A stretch of 64,000 bases of DNA from Hansfordia pulvinata (GCA_006538405.1 BJKQ01000005.1:1550001-1614000), one strand, 5' to 3'; positions 36,291 through 50,017 are shown, numbered from the stretch's first letter. Numbers and translations are program-made. Notes: a model not told the origin generated them from the sequence alone.

Positions 36291-38928
36291 CCCTGTACAT
36301 CACGTCCCGAAGCAGCCAGACCCCTGGCGGGTGCTGCCCTGAGCGAGGACGCGGCGGCCATGCGCGTAATGTGCATGTAGGGCGCATCCGGGGACCTCTC
36401 CGGGGGGCCGACGTAGACTGCGATGCGGCGGCATACGCTGGCCTTGATCTGCCGCTGGGCACGTCCCATCCGTATGCCAATAACTTTGCTATCGACAGGC
36501 GAACATGGCCAGGCATGCTCCCTGATTGGTGGAATACCAGGGGTTGGACGGGGATTGCCAGAAACGACGAAGTTGGGTAGAGAGAAAGACACGAAAAGGG
36601 GGCAAGGGGAGGTCAGCCCTGTCGGGCCATGGACTCTTTTTCTGGGAACTCGGGCCCTGCAGCGCCGCGGATGGAGCAGTGCCTCACCCATGCCAACCTT
36701 GCCATTCGCGCGCATAAGCCCGGCCCTGGGGTAAACGGGCGGCGTGGGAGCACGAACGGGGTCAGGTGGGAGGGATCCAGGGCTCACAGTGGTATCGGCC
36801 GACACAGCCAAGAGGCAATCAACAAAGTCTAGGCCCGGCCTGTCCCCTTGGCTTGGTTCTACCACTTACATCATCTGCCCGCATCAACTATAGAACTCCA
36901 GAAACCTCCATATTCGTGAGCTGCGTTCGACCGAGGACGAGCCCTATACAGGACAGACATCCCTACCGCCTTCACTGCCGCCATAGCCCCGCGTCATGAG
37001 GGCATCGGGGCATCGAGCCATCCCATCAGGGATGATATGCTCTTGAACACTCCAAGAGGACACCCCCCCGCACCGAAGAAGCCCTCCGTGCGACCCTCCG
37101 GCGCTCGGCTCGAGCGCGCGGCGTTGCATGCTTCGCATGCGCACCGCGTTTGTGCCATGCGATGCGCCTGCGAGGTGTGTCTGTGTCTGTGTGCGGCGCT
37201 CCGTCGAGCGGATCGGCCTTTTCCCTGCACGCATGACCCATCGGTTACGTGCATATCAAGGGACCGCTTCGCTTGGAACATGGCCCCCCCTCTCTCTATC
37301 TCCCTCTGTCCCGCTAAATTCAACTCTGTCTTCCACAGGACGAGAAACAGGGCGCCATCTGCTGGATGATGTGTGTCGCCTCACGACGGGCGGCTCGCGC
37401 TGAGCTTCCGGCTCGGTACAAGCAAGTCCCAGTCCCATCGGCATTGATAATGAGGAAAAGGCAGTTCTCCTGCGTGGGCGCGACTGGGCTGAGTCCTTAA
37501 GCCGCTGACCATGACGCGGCAGTGGGACCGCCGATTGTATAAGTCAAGTCTCTACGATCGTGTGCTGTGCGGTACGAGTAGGCTCGGCCTCGCGCATGTG
37601 CGAGTAGCTGGCGGGCCAGTTTCCGCGGAAGACGCTGACAGGGTCGTGTCAGCGCGCGATCGCGCGAGCGTCGAGGTTAGACGCGGAATCGCAGCGGGCT
37701 GTCGTGGGCGGGTACGCCTCTCGCGGCCGCGCAGTCATGGTGAAGGCCCGGAGCCCCGGGCCCCGTCAAGGCCCCGGCCGCCACCACACTACCTAGGGTG
37801 CTAGGTACTGTCTATGAGTACTATGGATACCCATACAGACGAGTGATTGGTGGTGGTGGCCAAGGATATCGAACCCTGGTTCTGTGGCGGATCTTCGCCA
37901 GGGTTGCAATCCTTTTTTTTTTCTTCTTATTTCCTTTTTTTATAGATATGATTCTCCCTGTCTCTTGATCCTTTCCTTTTTCGTCATGTCCACGACTATG
38001 TCAGTACTCGTCCTGTCACCTACTCCGGGCCAGACCCCACTTGTGGCCTGCCTGTGGACAAGGGCTTATGTTTGCAAGTCGAGCACAATGACAATGTGGG
38101 CCTGGGTTGGGATGCCCTTTCCGTCGTGCTACTACAACGCCCATCTAAGTTTGAACCCTTCTCTGGCTAAAGCTTCGTAGATACGAGTTCGGCCGAGGGG
38201 GATCGCCCGGGTGGGGAGGGCAAGACACGCGGCGTCGCCTATAGCCATATCCGCCGCCTCGTCGTTGGAGTATAGGAATGGCGATACTGGCCGTTCTGCC
38301 GGGAGGGAGAGACGAACGAGACTGGAATGGGCGGGCGGGCATCCCCCAAGCCACAAGCCCTATGGCGGGAGCAGATGCGGGCCTCGCCTGTCGTGCCTGT
38401 CGTGACGACGACGACGGCGGCGGCGTACTGGGGCCGCTGCTCGTGCTCGCGGGGAGCTCGGGTATACGGTAAGGGGCGGGCCTGGCTCCCAGCCCGGCGG
38501 CCAACCAGAGCCGGGCGACGGATGGAGCATGTCGAGGAAGAGGCGGGCGACCGAATATATCTAATGCCGAACCAAACCCGAAGCCACGGGCGCCGTGGAT
38601 CGAGGTGAAGCCGCTAACATGCGACGGCGCTCGGCCCGCCGGGAGGATGAGCCGAGCTCTCCGTCGATAAGGGGACAGGTAGGTATGTAGTCGACTTGTC
38701 TTGTGCCTGGGGCGAGGATAATATTGATCATGTGTTGTGTGCTTGCTCGAGAGGCGAGCATGTCGAATTCCACGACGGCCCAGCCGTGTAAGTCGGACGG
38801 GCTTGATGAGAGAAGTTAGAGGCGCGAGTATGTCTCGTACCCCCCTAGCAATATGGACATTGCCGTATAGGAGGTAGGTAGGCTGGTAAGGATGCTCGGA
38901 GAGACAAGAATGCCTCGATGCGCCTCTA

Positions 38929-38953
38929 CCCCCCCCCCCCCCCCCCCCCCCCC
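38929..38953. repeat. 25-base C homopolymer
   Basis: An uninterrupted run of 25 C about 300 bp outside the left inverted repeat. Its length is likely to be unreliable in any assembly. Confidence 0.9.
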
Positions 38954-39247
38954 AGTAGCTGATTTCTGCTGATATCTCTGTTCTGAATGAATAGAACCTG
39001 TCTTTCGACCGGCCTACATGTAAATACCTTACCCTATACCTGATAGTTCATCAACTTTGCCGTAGTTCCGCCACAAGTTCCATTCTTGGGCCGGGTTCTA
39101 CGCTGGTGCGGGCGGGCACGAGGTCGTATAGTACTTAAGATACGTGGGTACCTCCAGCGAGCCCCCGACCTCACTCGGTATATAGGTACCTTACTATCTC
39201 ATGTACATCTCAACCACGCCAGCGATGCTATGGAACGGCGCCCGTTA

Positions 39248-39256
39248 CCATGCAAT
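39248..39256 (+). repeat. Left copy of flanking direct repeat (candidate target-site duplication)
   Basis: CCATGCAAT just outside the left inverted repeat; the same 9 bases occur at 50018-50026 just outside the right one. Similar bases continue (GAGGGTG versus AGGCGTC), so the true duplication could be 9 bp or longer with later changes. Confidence 0.6.
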
Positions 39257-39263
39257 GAGGGTG

Positions 39264-39372
39264 CAGGTCGCGGGGGGTAATTAGTGGCTCGCGGGGGGTC
39301 GCTCCACTTTTCGGACCCACACACCTCGCAGGGGGTCTGGGATATATGCTGGATTAGCGGTTAAGCATATGC
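39264..39372 (+). repeat. Left terminal inverted repeat
   Basis: Begins CAGGTCGCGGGGGGTAATTA and ends TAGCGGTTAAGCATATGC. It matches the reverse complement of 49903-50017 along its length with a few substitutions and small gaps. The outer part is GC-rich, with motifs TAGTGGCTCGCGGGG and TTTTCGGACCCACACACC. The inner edge carries the palindrome GCATATGC. Confidence 0.88.
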
Positions 39373-41499
39373 CACACTTAAAGTGTTAAGTGAATTTAAT
39401 ATAAAGTTATTATTAATAAACTTACACTTTAACACATTTTATTTAATATAAAGTAAACGTTTATAAGGTTAATAAAAGTAAGGCTTTGCCTTAACACCTA
39501 CTGTATATAACACACACTTTATAATAATTTATATATATATAAATTAAAATGTATACTGCCCCCCCTTTTACTTACTTACTTCGTTTACTTCCTTTATTTC
39601 TTTCCTCCTTTCTTCTCTTTTATAATAACTTTATATAATTAATATATGTTAATCCTTTAACCCGCTCTTATTAAGCATATATTAATAATATGTTTATTAT
39701 ATAAAAGTTATTTATAATTAAGATATCGATTAATATTATAATTTAATATTTCCGTATAATATACCTTAATTTAATATATAATAAATATATATTAACACGT
39801 TATAAGTAACACCGTTAAAACTAACCGGAACTTAACCATTTACGGTTAATATTATAATATATACGCTTAATATATACTTAATTAAAAGATATTAATATAT
39901 ATAAGCCCGATATTTAATTTTAACCTTAATTAAAAACTTAATAAAAAGCTTATATTATATATATACTTAACGTGGTATTAATAAAAAATTTAAAAGCGTA
40001 ACGTTAATAATAATAATTATATTATTTATAAGTATAATATAAACTTTATATATATTAAATAATAAGTTAATATAATAATAATATTTACTTAAAAATAATT
40101 AAATAATAAGTATAATAAGGTTAATGCGATACTTAATATATATTAATTATATAAATAACTGCCTTTAAAAACGCCGACACCTTATTTAATATTAATACTT
40201 AATAATAAGTTTTTAAGGTTTTATTATACGCTTTATATATATTAATTATAACTTTAATTACTTTATTTAATTATGCTTTAAGTGTAAGTACGGATAATAT
40301 ATTAAGGATTAACTTAATATAAGTTTAAGTATAATATATACTTAATATATATTAACTTAAAAGATAGCTTTATTATTATATAAGTTAAACTTATTTAAAA
40401 GCGTGTAAATAACCCGTTTTTTAATAATATTAAGTATATATTAATTATAAATTAATTTAAGTTAATACTTATCGTAATATTAATATTATTAAAAAGGATA
40501 AAGGTAAGTTATAAGTGATTTTATTAACGCTTAATATATGCTTCGCTTATATATAATAATACTTTATTAAAATATATAATAATTAAAGGATAATACCACG
40601 CCGACTTTTATAAAGAGTTAAAGTAAGCGTTAATATATATACTTTATATATATTATATATATTAATTATTTATATATAATATTCTTATTAACGGCCCGAT
40701 CCGTAAGTATTATAACGTTATTAAGTGTATCGTATAAATTATATTTATATTTTATATATATTATATATATATTAACTTTTTATAACGTTACCGATATTAA
40801 ATTCGTTAATAAGTTTAATATTAAGTTTTATTATATAAATACACGTAACTTAATATAACCTTTATATATATTAAGTTAATAAAAAAATAAAAGTAAGTTA
40901 ATAAGCCGGACTCGGACCTTAAACCGGTTACCTTAAAGCTGAAAGGTAAGGCTTAAGTTAAAGGTAAAAAGAAAGGTTAATATATAAAATATAAGGTTTA
41001 TATATATTAAGTTAATAATAATTAACGACACTTATTAAAAAGCTTACCTTAATAAAGCTTAATAACGTTAAGGCCCTTATAATTATAAGCGTGTATAATA
41101 AGTTTTTATAAAGCGATATAAATAAGATATATATTAACCGTATATAAAAAGCGAACGCGTTTATAAGCTTATTAAAAAGTTTTAAAGTTACGATAATTAA
41201 AAGGAGTTTAAGGATAATAAGGCTTAAGCGTAATATATATTTAAATATATATACCGGTAAAGGATAAAGAATATAAGGAAGTAAATAAGTGTGAGCTCGG
41301 TATATATTAAGTAAGGATTAAGAATTACAGTTAATTTTTTTAAATAAGATTAAAGATAAGTTATAAATATATAATATATGCTTAATATAAAGTTTAAAAG
41401 GACCCGTTAATTTTTAATAATAAGATAAATTTATAATAAGCATATATTAAGTATAAAAGTAAAAAAAAATTAAGACGGTTTAAAAAGTAATTATATTTA

Positions 41500-43715
41500 A
41501 TTAATACTTATACTTAAAGATTATAAATAAAATATAATTTAATTTATAAGACTTAATATATATATATATATATTTAAAATAATATAAGTATCATAAATTA
41601 AATCTTTTTATTTTAACTCTATATATTATAAATTTTAAAAATATAATAAAATTAAAGAAAATATTAATTGTATATTTATTATATTAAATTATATAAATTA
41701 AAATTTAATTCATTTTAATTATTTTAATTTATTTTATTAATTTTTATAAATTTTTAAAAAATAATAAATATTAAAATAATTAACTTTTTTATATAATTTT
41801 ATAAATAATAATTTAATAAGAAAAAGTATTATTATTATTATTATTATATTATTATTATTATTATTATATATTATATATTAATTTTTTTAAATATATATAT
41901 TATATTTTATATAATTTAAATAAAATATAAAATATAATATGTAAAATATAAAAGAGTTTAATATAAAATATTTATATGTTAAAGTTAATAATTTTTTTAT
42001 AAAAAACTTATATATATATTTATTATATATATATATAATATAAAAGTTTAAATAATAATATTATATTATTTAAAAATAAAATAAAATAAGTATTAAAGTC
42101 TTTTATTATATTTAAGTATTTTTTTTAAAAAATAATATAAGTATTATTTTTTTATGAAAATAAAGAGTTTTTAATAATTTCTTATAATATACTTATAAGA
42201 TTAATTTATTATAATAAAAATAGTTTTTTTTAAATATATTTTATTTATAATATATTTTATAAATAAAATAAAATATTTTTTATAAAAGAAATTACTTATA
42301 TAAAAATTAATATAAAAATAAAAAGATATAAGTTTTAAAATAAAAAGGTTCTTTTATTTTATTTTTATTTTTATAAACTTATAAATTTATAAATAATAAG
42401 TTTTATTTTAATAAAAAGTTAATTTTAAATTTATTATTAAATATATTATTAAAAAACCTTTTATATTATATATATATATATATATAATATTAAATATTAT
42501 TTATTATAATAAATTTATTTTATTTTAATTTATTAACTTTAATAATTATAAATAATATTAATAAATAATAAATTAATCGCTTTTAAAACTTAATTTATAT
42601 ATTAAATAATCCTTTTTTATACTTTATAAATAATATATTATAATATAATAAATAATATTAATATTATTATATATATATATATATATATATATTATAAATA
42701 TTATATTTTATATAATTTAATTAATAACTCTTTTAAAGGTTTAATTATTATTTATATATATTAATTATATAAAAGTTTAAATATATATATAATACCTTTT
42801 AATAATATTTTTTTAAATAAAACTTTATTTCTTTTTATATAAAATAAATTATATATTAATAAAAAGTTTATTATAATAAATAATATTTAATATATATTCT
42901 ATATATATATATAATATATAAGATTTATTAATTTAATAAGATTTTATTTATTTTTATATAAAAATATTAAACTTATTTTAAAAAAAGTCTTATTTATTAT
43001 ATTTAATATTATTTTAAATTTTATTTAAAACATTTTTAAAATAAAAATATAATTTAATATATATTTAAAGAAAATTTATAATATTAAATTTTATATATTA
43101 TAATTTAAAAGTAAAAAGAAAAGATTTAAAGTAAATATAAAAAAATTATAATTAAAACTATTATATTTTTTTAATATAAATTTTTAATTAAATAATTTTT
43201 TATTTATTAAATATATTTTAAATAAAGTTATTTATTATATATATATATATATATATATATTAAACTTTATTTATATAATTTAAACTTTTTAATCCTTTTT
43301 AATAATTATTATTTTATATTATTAAATTATAATATTTTTAAAAATTTTAAAATTAAATTATTTTAAATTAAAACCTTTTCTTAAAATTAATTAATATAAA
43401 ATAATAATAATAAAATTATAATTAAAACTTAAAAAAAATTAATTATATAAATAAATTTTAATATATATATATATATATAATATTTTTTATTTTTTTATTT
43501 AAAATCCTTTTTTAATTTTTATTATATATTATAAGTATTTTAATTTAATTTAATTTTTAAAAATGTAATATTTAAATATATATATATATATTAAATTAAT
43601 ATAAATATTATAAAACTTAAACTTTTTAAAAAAGAATAAAAACTTTTTATTATTATTATTATTATTATTATTTTAATTTATAAAGTATTACTTTTTATAA
43701 TATTATATTTTATAA
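41500..43715. repeat. Near-pure A/T core of the element
   Basis: In this core the sequence is almost only A and T; for example 42241-42300 contains two G/C bases in sixty. CpG, still frequent on both sides, occurs once by my reading (42578). The core starts after the last CpG near 41475 and ends at the abrupt return of CpG near 43731. It could be an older or separately mutated insertion nested in the element. Confidence 0.65.
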
Positions 43716-46700
43716 GTATATGCTAAGCGGACGCTCACTCTTATTACCCTTTTAATTTACATATTTTAAACCTTTTAATACAGTATACGCCTTATATATA
43801 TAAGGGCAATTAAATAATCTTAAAAATTCACTTATCTCTTTTTTATACCGTTACCGTTACTCTCTTAGCTTTTTTAAAGCTTATATAAGGTATATAATAA
43901 TAATCCTTATATAAAGTAATATAATCTTTCTTATAATTATATAAGTTAAGTATATACCGAGAAGTTTAACACCTTTTATTACTTTACTTTTTACCCTTTA
44001 CCTTTATATCTTCTTTTACATATATATACAGCTTATTTAATTATTAAAATAACCTTATCCTCTCTTTAAACCGATATTAACTCGTTTTTTAACGATTTTT
44101 AATAATTAACGTATATTAAGTATATACCGTGTTATTTTAAGTTTAATTAATCGAACCTTTATTTTAACCCTTTATTACTTACTTACTTTATATTATTAAA
44201 GGTAATTTACATAAATTATATACACTTTATATATTAACCTTACACGTAAAATACACTTTATCGTTATAGCCTTTATATTAATAAATTTAAGTATTATAAA
44301 ATTATTATTTGTAAAGTTCGGGACTTCATTATTATTCTTAAATACCCCCTTATTAATAAAAATAGTATTTTAAGCTTTATTTTTATATTAAAACCATTAC
44401 TTTTATTAAAGTTAATAATTATTAAAGTGAAGCAAGTATTTTAAAACATAAAAAAGAAGGTGTGCTTATCCTCTTTATACGCGGTGTATATATTAATTAT
44501 ATAAGTGTTTTTTAATCTTAACCGGAGGTCTTTTAAAAGTATAAAGGCTAACCTTACTTAATATTATATCCTTAAGTACGTTTCTTATACTTATACTTTT
44601 TATATGCCTTTTTAACTTATTAAATCCTATAAATTAAATAATTAAGCTTAATATATATAATTAACTTACTTAAATATTCGATTATACAGTTATACTTTAA
44701 TATTTATATATAGCTTATACACCGTATATAATAAGGTGTAATTTCCTCTTTTTATTAAGAATAATAAAAGGCTTAATAAGCCTTTAAAGACGCTTAATAA
44801 AAAGGTGAAAAGAGAGATTAAGAAGTACGTTTTATGCTTATTATATGTCTTATATATATTAATGTTTTTAGCTTTTATTAATTTGTTTAAAGTAAATAAG
44901 TAATATATGGTTAATTTAAGTGTGTATTAACCGGGAATCGTACTTATAAAAATTAAGACTTTATAATCTTTACTTAAAATAAGGTAATTTTTAATCCTTT
45001 TATAATCCGTATATATTAAGTATAATCTTAAATTAAGTATATTAAATATCCGGCCAGTTTTAATAATAAGCTATAGCATATAATATATATTATTTATTTA
45101 AATATTAATTATATTAATATCCGGTACTTAAAAGTATTATATTAATTTAGTATATACTTAATATAAGATACTTATTATTAAGTTAAATCTTTTAAATTAA
45201 AGCGGAAGATTTATAATATAAATTAATAACTCGTGTTTATAATATATATTAATTATATATATAAAATATAATTATATATATAATTTAAAGCCAATTATTT
45301 TACACCTTTACTTAATGTTTTTTAATATATATATCTTATATAATATAGTCCGGCACTTATATATATTTATTATATACCGAGGCAGCCATTCGCATTTCTT
45401 ACCCTTGCTTATTCGCTTATTAAAAGTTATTATAAAGGATATTCTTTAATAATTACTTAAACTTAACTTTATAACCGTTATAAAACGTATATATATTATA
45501 TATTATTTATACACACGACCTTAATTAACGTGATATAAGTTAATTCCTTATAAGCTTTTAATTTAACGTTATAAGGAGAGTATATAATTAAGATACCTTT
45601 TAAGTTATTTATATAAGTTTAAATATTAAAGACCGGATTTAACGTTTAATTTATAAGGCCTGCTTATTATAACACTTAAACGGTTATTAATTCGTAAGTT
45701 TAATTTATATACCTTGTATAAGCCTTATATATATTAATTATATTAAGTGCTTAATATAAGTTTTCTTTTAAATAAAATAAGCTTACTTATAATAAATAGA
45801 TCCGGGACATCGTTTAATTTAATAATAATAAGTGGCTTATTATATGCTTTGTATATAAGTTTACTCTTTGGTTTCTTAATTAAATAGTATTTAAAATAAA
45901 CCTTTCTTATAAGTTAATAAAATATGCTTATACTTTTTTAATAATTAATTAAGATAACGAAGTGAATCGTAAGCAAACTATATACGTTTTATATGCCTTA
46001 TTAATAAAACCAGGATTTAAGACTTATTTTATTATCTTTTATAATTCTTATAAAATAAAGACTTATAAAGTTATCCTTTTATTTATTTTTTAATTAATTA
46101 TTAACGTTATAAGCTCTTTTATTCGTTTTTATTATATTAATAATTTTAAAATTTAATTTATTATAATAAATATAAATAAAGGTTAAGTATAAGGTAAGTG
46201 GATACTTAATATATATTACGTACTTTATTAATTAAATTAACCTTAAAAAGTACCTTATTAAAAGGGACCCTTATTATTATTAAGAGATATATCTTTAATA
46301 TGTGTTAATCTTTTATAAAGTTTATGTTAAGCGGAACTTTTAAAAGGTTAATAATAATTATATTAAGGTTTACCTTTTACGTAACCTATAAAAGTTAAAG
46401 GATACGGACACGTATACTTAATATGTTAAAAGTATATACTTTTTATTCCTTAATTTACAGTTATAATTTTAAGGTAAGTAAAAGCTATAAATTATTAACG
46501 TATTAATTTAATTTAAATCGCTTATACTTATTATAACTTAAATATATGCTTAAAAGTATATAAACTTAAAGGAGTTATCGTATTTTAAAATTAATAACGT
46601 TATTAACCGTAATTTAATATTAATAAGTGATATCCTTAAATATATTTTTTAACTCTTTATATAACTTACTTATAATTAACTTATATTAATTATACTTAAA

Positions 46701-46995
46701 ATAAAGAAATTAATTATAAAGAAGAATAAAATTAAGGAAATTAAGTTAAGGATTAAGTAAAAGAAAACTTAACGAAACACCTTAAATTAAGCATGTTACA
46801 CGTATATACTTAATAAATAAGAATTTAATAATCGGTCTTAAGCTATTACTTATTCTTAAAATAATAAAAAAAGCTTTAACCCTTATAATTTATTCGATTT
46901 ACTTAATCCGTATATATTAAGCGTTAATTAATTATATACCGCCTTTTCAGAGTTAATTAAGCTTAATAATCCTTCTTTAAATTTATAATTATAAG

Positions 46996-47295
46996 CTTAA
47001 CTTACCTTATCCGCTTTATATATATTTAACACCTCTTTAAGTAATCCTTTATTAAATCGTTAATTTTTAACTTAACTTACCTTATCCGCTTTGTATATAC
47101 TTAACACCTTATTAAGTAATCCTTTATTAAATCGTTAATTTTTAATTTAACTTACCTTATCCGCTTCGTATATACTTAACACCTCTTTAAATAATCCTTT
47201 ATTAAATTATTAATTTTTAACTTAACTTACCTTATCTGCTTTATATATACTTAACACCTCTTTAAGTAATCCTTTATTAAATCGTTAATTTTTAA
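46996..47295 (+). repeat. Tandem array, four copies of a 75-bp unit
   Basis: Units start near 46996, 47071, 47146 and 47221 with a constant 75-bp period. Each contains TTACCTTATCCGCTTTATAT, then TTAACACCTCTTTAAGTAAT and CTTTATTAAATCGTTAATTT. Copies differ by a few single bases, mostly transitions such as CCGC/CTGC and TATATA/TGTATA. Confidence 0.9.
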
Positions 47296-48162
47296 TTTAA
47301 TTAATTATATTAATATATATTAATAATATACGTAATAAGGGCTTACCTTTACTTAAACGCTTAAGGCCTTATATATTAATCTTACCGGCCTTTATTACTT
47401 TAAGATCCCCTTTAACCTTACCTCGTTAACGAACATAACGGAGCGAATCGATCTTAAAAAAAGAAAAGTAAGTATATATAAAGCGTATACGGAATATAAG
47501 GTTATTAATTAATTTAAAGCGTGAATAAAAGTAAATATAATTAAAGGAATAAAAAGCGTAAGTTAAATTAAATCGATTAAAAAATAAGATTTAAGCTTTA
47601 TATATAATTAACACTTACTTAATATTTCCCTTTTTTTACTTTATATATTAATAACCGTTATTACTTTAATATATATAATATAATTATATTTTAATTAATT
47701 ATATAATTAATATATACTTTATATAAAAACTTATAAGGCTTTTATATATAAATAATTAATTATTTATAAGATAAGCATATAAATAATTCTTTAAGTATAC
47801 CTTAAGGTTCGTACTTTAAACGGCCGCTTTTTATAATATATAACTCTTAATTATATAAAGAGATATACGTTATATATATTAAGCAGATTATTAATATTTA
47901 ATTATAATAAGTTAAGGTTACTTATTACTTATAATATTATTTTTTATATACTTAATATCTTTTTATATATTAAAGTAAAGGAGCGGCGGTAAAGATAACT
48001 TTATATTATAACTTATATTAATTATATAAAGATCTTAATTCTTATTGTCCTTAAATTATAAGGTATAATAAGAAAGTAATAATAATAAAAGTATCTTTAT
48101 ATATTTAATATCGATTTCCTTTTTATTTAATGTGTTAAAAAATAATAATATAAGCATATCGC

Positions 48163-48455
48163 GTATATACTTAATATATATATCGTTATTTTAAAACGCT
48201 TTATTAATAATTAAGGATTATTATTTTACCTTATTATCGTTTATATACTTAATATATATATCATCGTTTTAAAACGCCTCGTTAATAATTAAGGATTATT
48301 ATTTTACCTTATTATTATTTATATATTTAATATATATATCGTTATTTTAAAACGCCTTATTAATAATTAAGGATTACTATTTTACCTTATTATCGTTTAT
48401 ATGCTTAATATATGTATCGTTATCTTAAGACGCCTTATTAATAATTAATAATAAA
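48163..48455 (+). repeat. Tandem array, three full and one partial copy of a 78-bp unit
   Basis: The anchor TTAAGGATTA recurs at 48211, 48289 and 48367 (period 78). Each unit holds ATACTTAATATATATATCGT, TTTTAAAACGCCT and TTATTTTACCTTATTAT. The fourth copy loses similarity after TTAATAATTAA. The unit is unrelated in sequence to the 75-bp array 0.9 kb to the left. Confidence 0.88.
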
Positions 48456-49902
48456 ACCCTTTTTATTTCTTAACTCTTTATATACTTAACTTATAATATA
48501 TATATAAGTAATTAAGTCGTTTAATTTAATATAATTATAAAGGTATCTTATAAAGGGAGGCAAGGTAAGATATTAAATAATAAGCTTAATACTTAAAATA
48601 TAATTAACTTATAATATATATATGTTTTTATAATTCTTATTACTTAATAAAATAAGGTGTTATTATATTACTTTTTAAAAGCCGAGTTTACGTTATTACA
48701 TATTAATAATATATATTACTTAAAATATAAAGGTAATCTTACGTTAAATACTTATATTAAAATATAAGTTAATAAATAATCTTATTTATTAAGTTAATCT
48801 TAAGCAGTTTAATATATATATCGTATATAATTATTTATAACTTACTTAAGCTCTTATAAATATTATGCGTTTTACCACCCTTTACTTAAAACTTATACCT
48901 TTAAAGCGTTATATTATAATTAATATATAAACATTATATATTATTATTTATAAATCTCACTTATTTTAAGCTTATAATACCTTTTAAAATCGAATAATTA
49001 ATTTAAGGCGTATTTAAAACTATAATTCTTAATATATAATTATTATATAATCGGTTTATCCTTCTTTATTAGCTTTAAAATAAAAGTTCCGGATATAACG
49101 GCGAAGCTATATAATTAATATATGTAATTAATATATTTAAAAATTTAATACTTATATTAAGTTAATCCTTAAAGGCCACTCCGTATATTAACCCACCTTT
49201 AACATCGATATTATATTTAATAATTATATAATTAATATATAATAAATTTTCTTATTTTATATATTATCCTTACACGCTATTATTTATATTAAATATTATA
49301 ATTACGTAATTTAAGAAGTTTATATAATTAATATATACGTAACTCTTAAGTATACCGCTTACTTACCTTAATATATTATAATTATAATTAATAAGCTTAA
49401 ACATATACTTAATAAATATTATTATTTTATAAATATATTATTAACGTTTTTATCCTTTATTAATAGCTTATTAAACTTTAATTAATACTTAATTATTACT
49501 ATTATTTAAGATAAGCCTTAAATTTTAATTAATAAGCATATACGTGGTATAAAGTCGGTATATACTTATTATAATAATATCCTTAAGATAATAAATTAAA
49601 AATATTATTAATAAGCTTTAAGTTTATACTTAATTAATATATATATATAAATAACGTATATAAGGTTAAACTTACCCTTTATTATTATTAATATCGATAT
49701 AAACTTAAATAATATATTATAAATAAGTGATTTTAATTAACTTAACGTAATAAAAAGGAAAATATAATAAAACCGTGTAAGATTTATTAAGTTTTTATTA
49801 AGTATATACGTAACGTATAATTAATATATATAATATTAAGCTATATATAATTTAAGTCTTATATAAATAAGCGATAACCGGTCTTTAACTTAATTAAGCT
49901 AA

Positions 49903-50017
49903 GCATATGCTTAACCGCTAATCTAGCATATATCCTAAACCCCCCGCGAGGTGTGTGGGTCCGAAAAGTGGCTCGACCCCCCGCGAGCCACTAGTTACCC
50001 CCGCGAGCTGTAACCTG
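49903..50017 (-). repeat. Right terminal inverted repeat
   Basis: Reverse complement of the left repeat. Reading outward-in on the minus strand it has CAGGTTACAGCTCGCGGGGG, then TAACTAGTGGCTCGCGGGGG. Compared with the left copy, its inner part carries RIP-type changes (GCTGGA to GCTAGA, CTGGGA to TTAGGA). The outer CpA sites in CCCACACACC remain in both. Confidence 0.88.

Larger units (their letters stand above)
36087..39247. other. Intergenic region left of the AT-rich element
   Basis: About 3.2 kb with the arabinanase promoter at its left end and no supported gene. It has one TACGAGTA 8-mer (37571), T-rich runs near 37910-37945, and a 25-C homopolymer at 38929-38953. Composition stays normal until the element boundary near 39260. 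Confidence 0.5.
39264..50017. mobile_element. 10.75-kb AT-rich, RIP-like DNA transposon (or nest of elements) bounded by inverted repeats
   Basis: This is a single block of about 80-97% A+T in a GC-rich chromosome, bounded by ~110-bp inverted repeats and a 9-bp direct repeat. It has no open frame of 60 codons on either strand. CpA/TpG dinucleotides are rare while TpA dominates, and CpG survives outside the central core, which is what repeat-induced point mutation (CpA to TpA in duplicated DNA) leaves. It therefore appears to be dead multi-copy transposable DNA. No transposase can be read, so the superfamily is unknown. A 9-bp duplication would suit a Mutator-like element, but this is a guess. 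The interior holds two tandem arrays and a near-pure A/T core, so nested insertions are likely. Confidence 0.75.

Noticed and set aside
41500..43715. Mitochondrial DNA insertion as explanation of the A/T core
   Set aside because: The core is richer in A+T than known fungal mitochondrial genes, and no mitochondrial coding or RNA segment is recognisable.
46996..48455. CRISPR array
   Set aside because: The repeats are direct 75-78-bp units without unique spacers, in a eukaryotic genome.
39264..50017. Starship-type giant element, or a centromere
   Set aside because: No captain-type recombinase gene or cargo gene is present, and Starships lack such inverted repeats. The block is bounded by TIRs and only 10.7 kb, so a whole regional centromere is unlikely.
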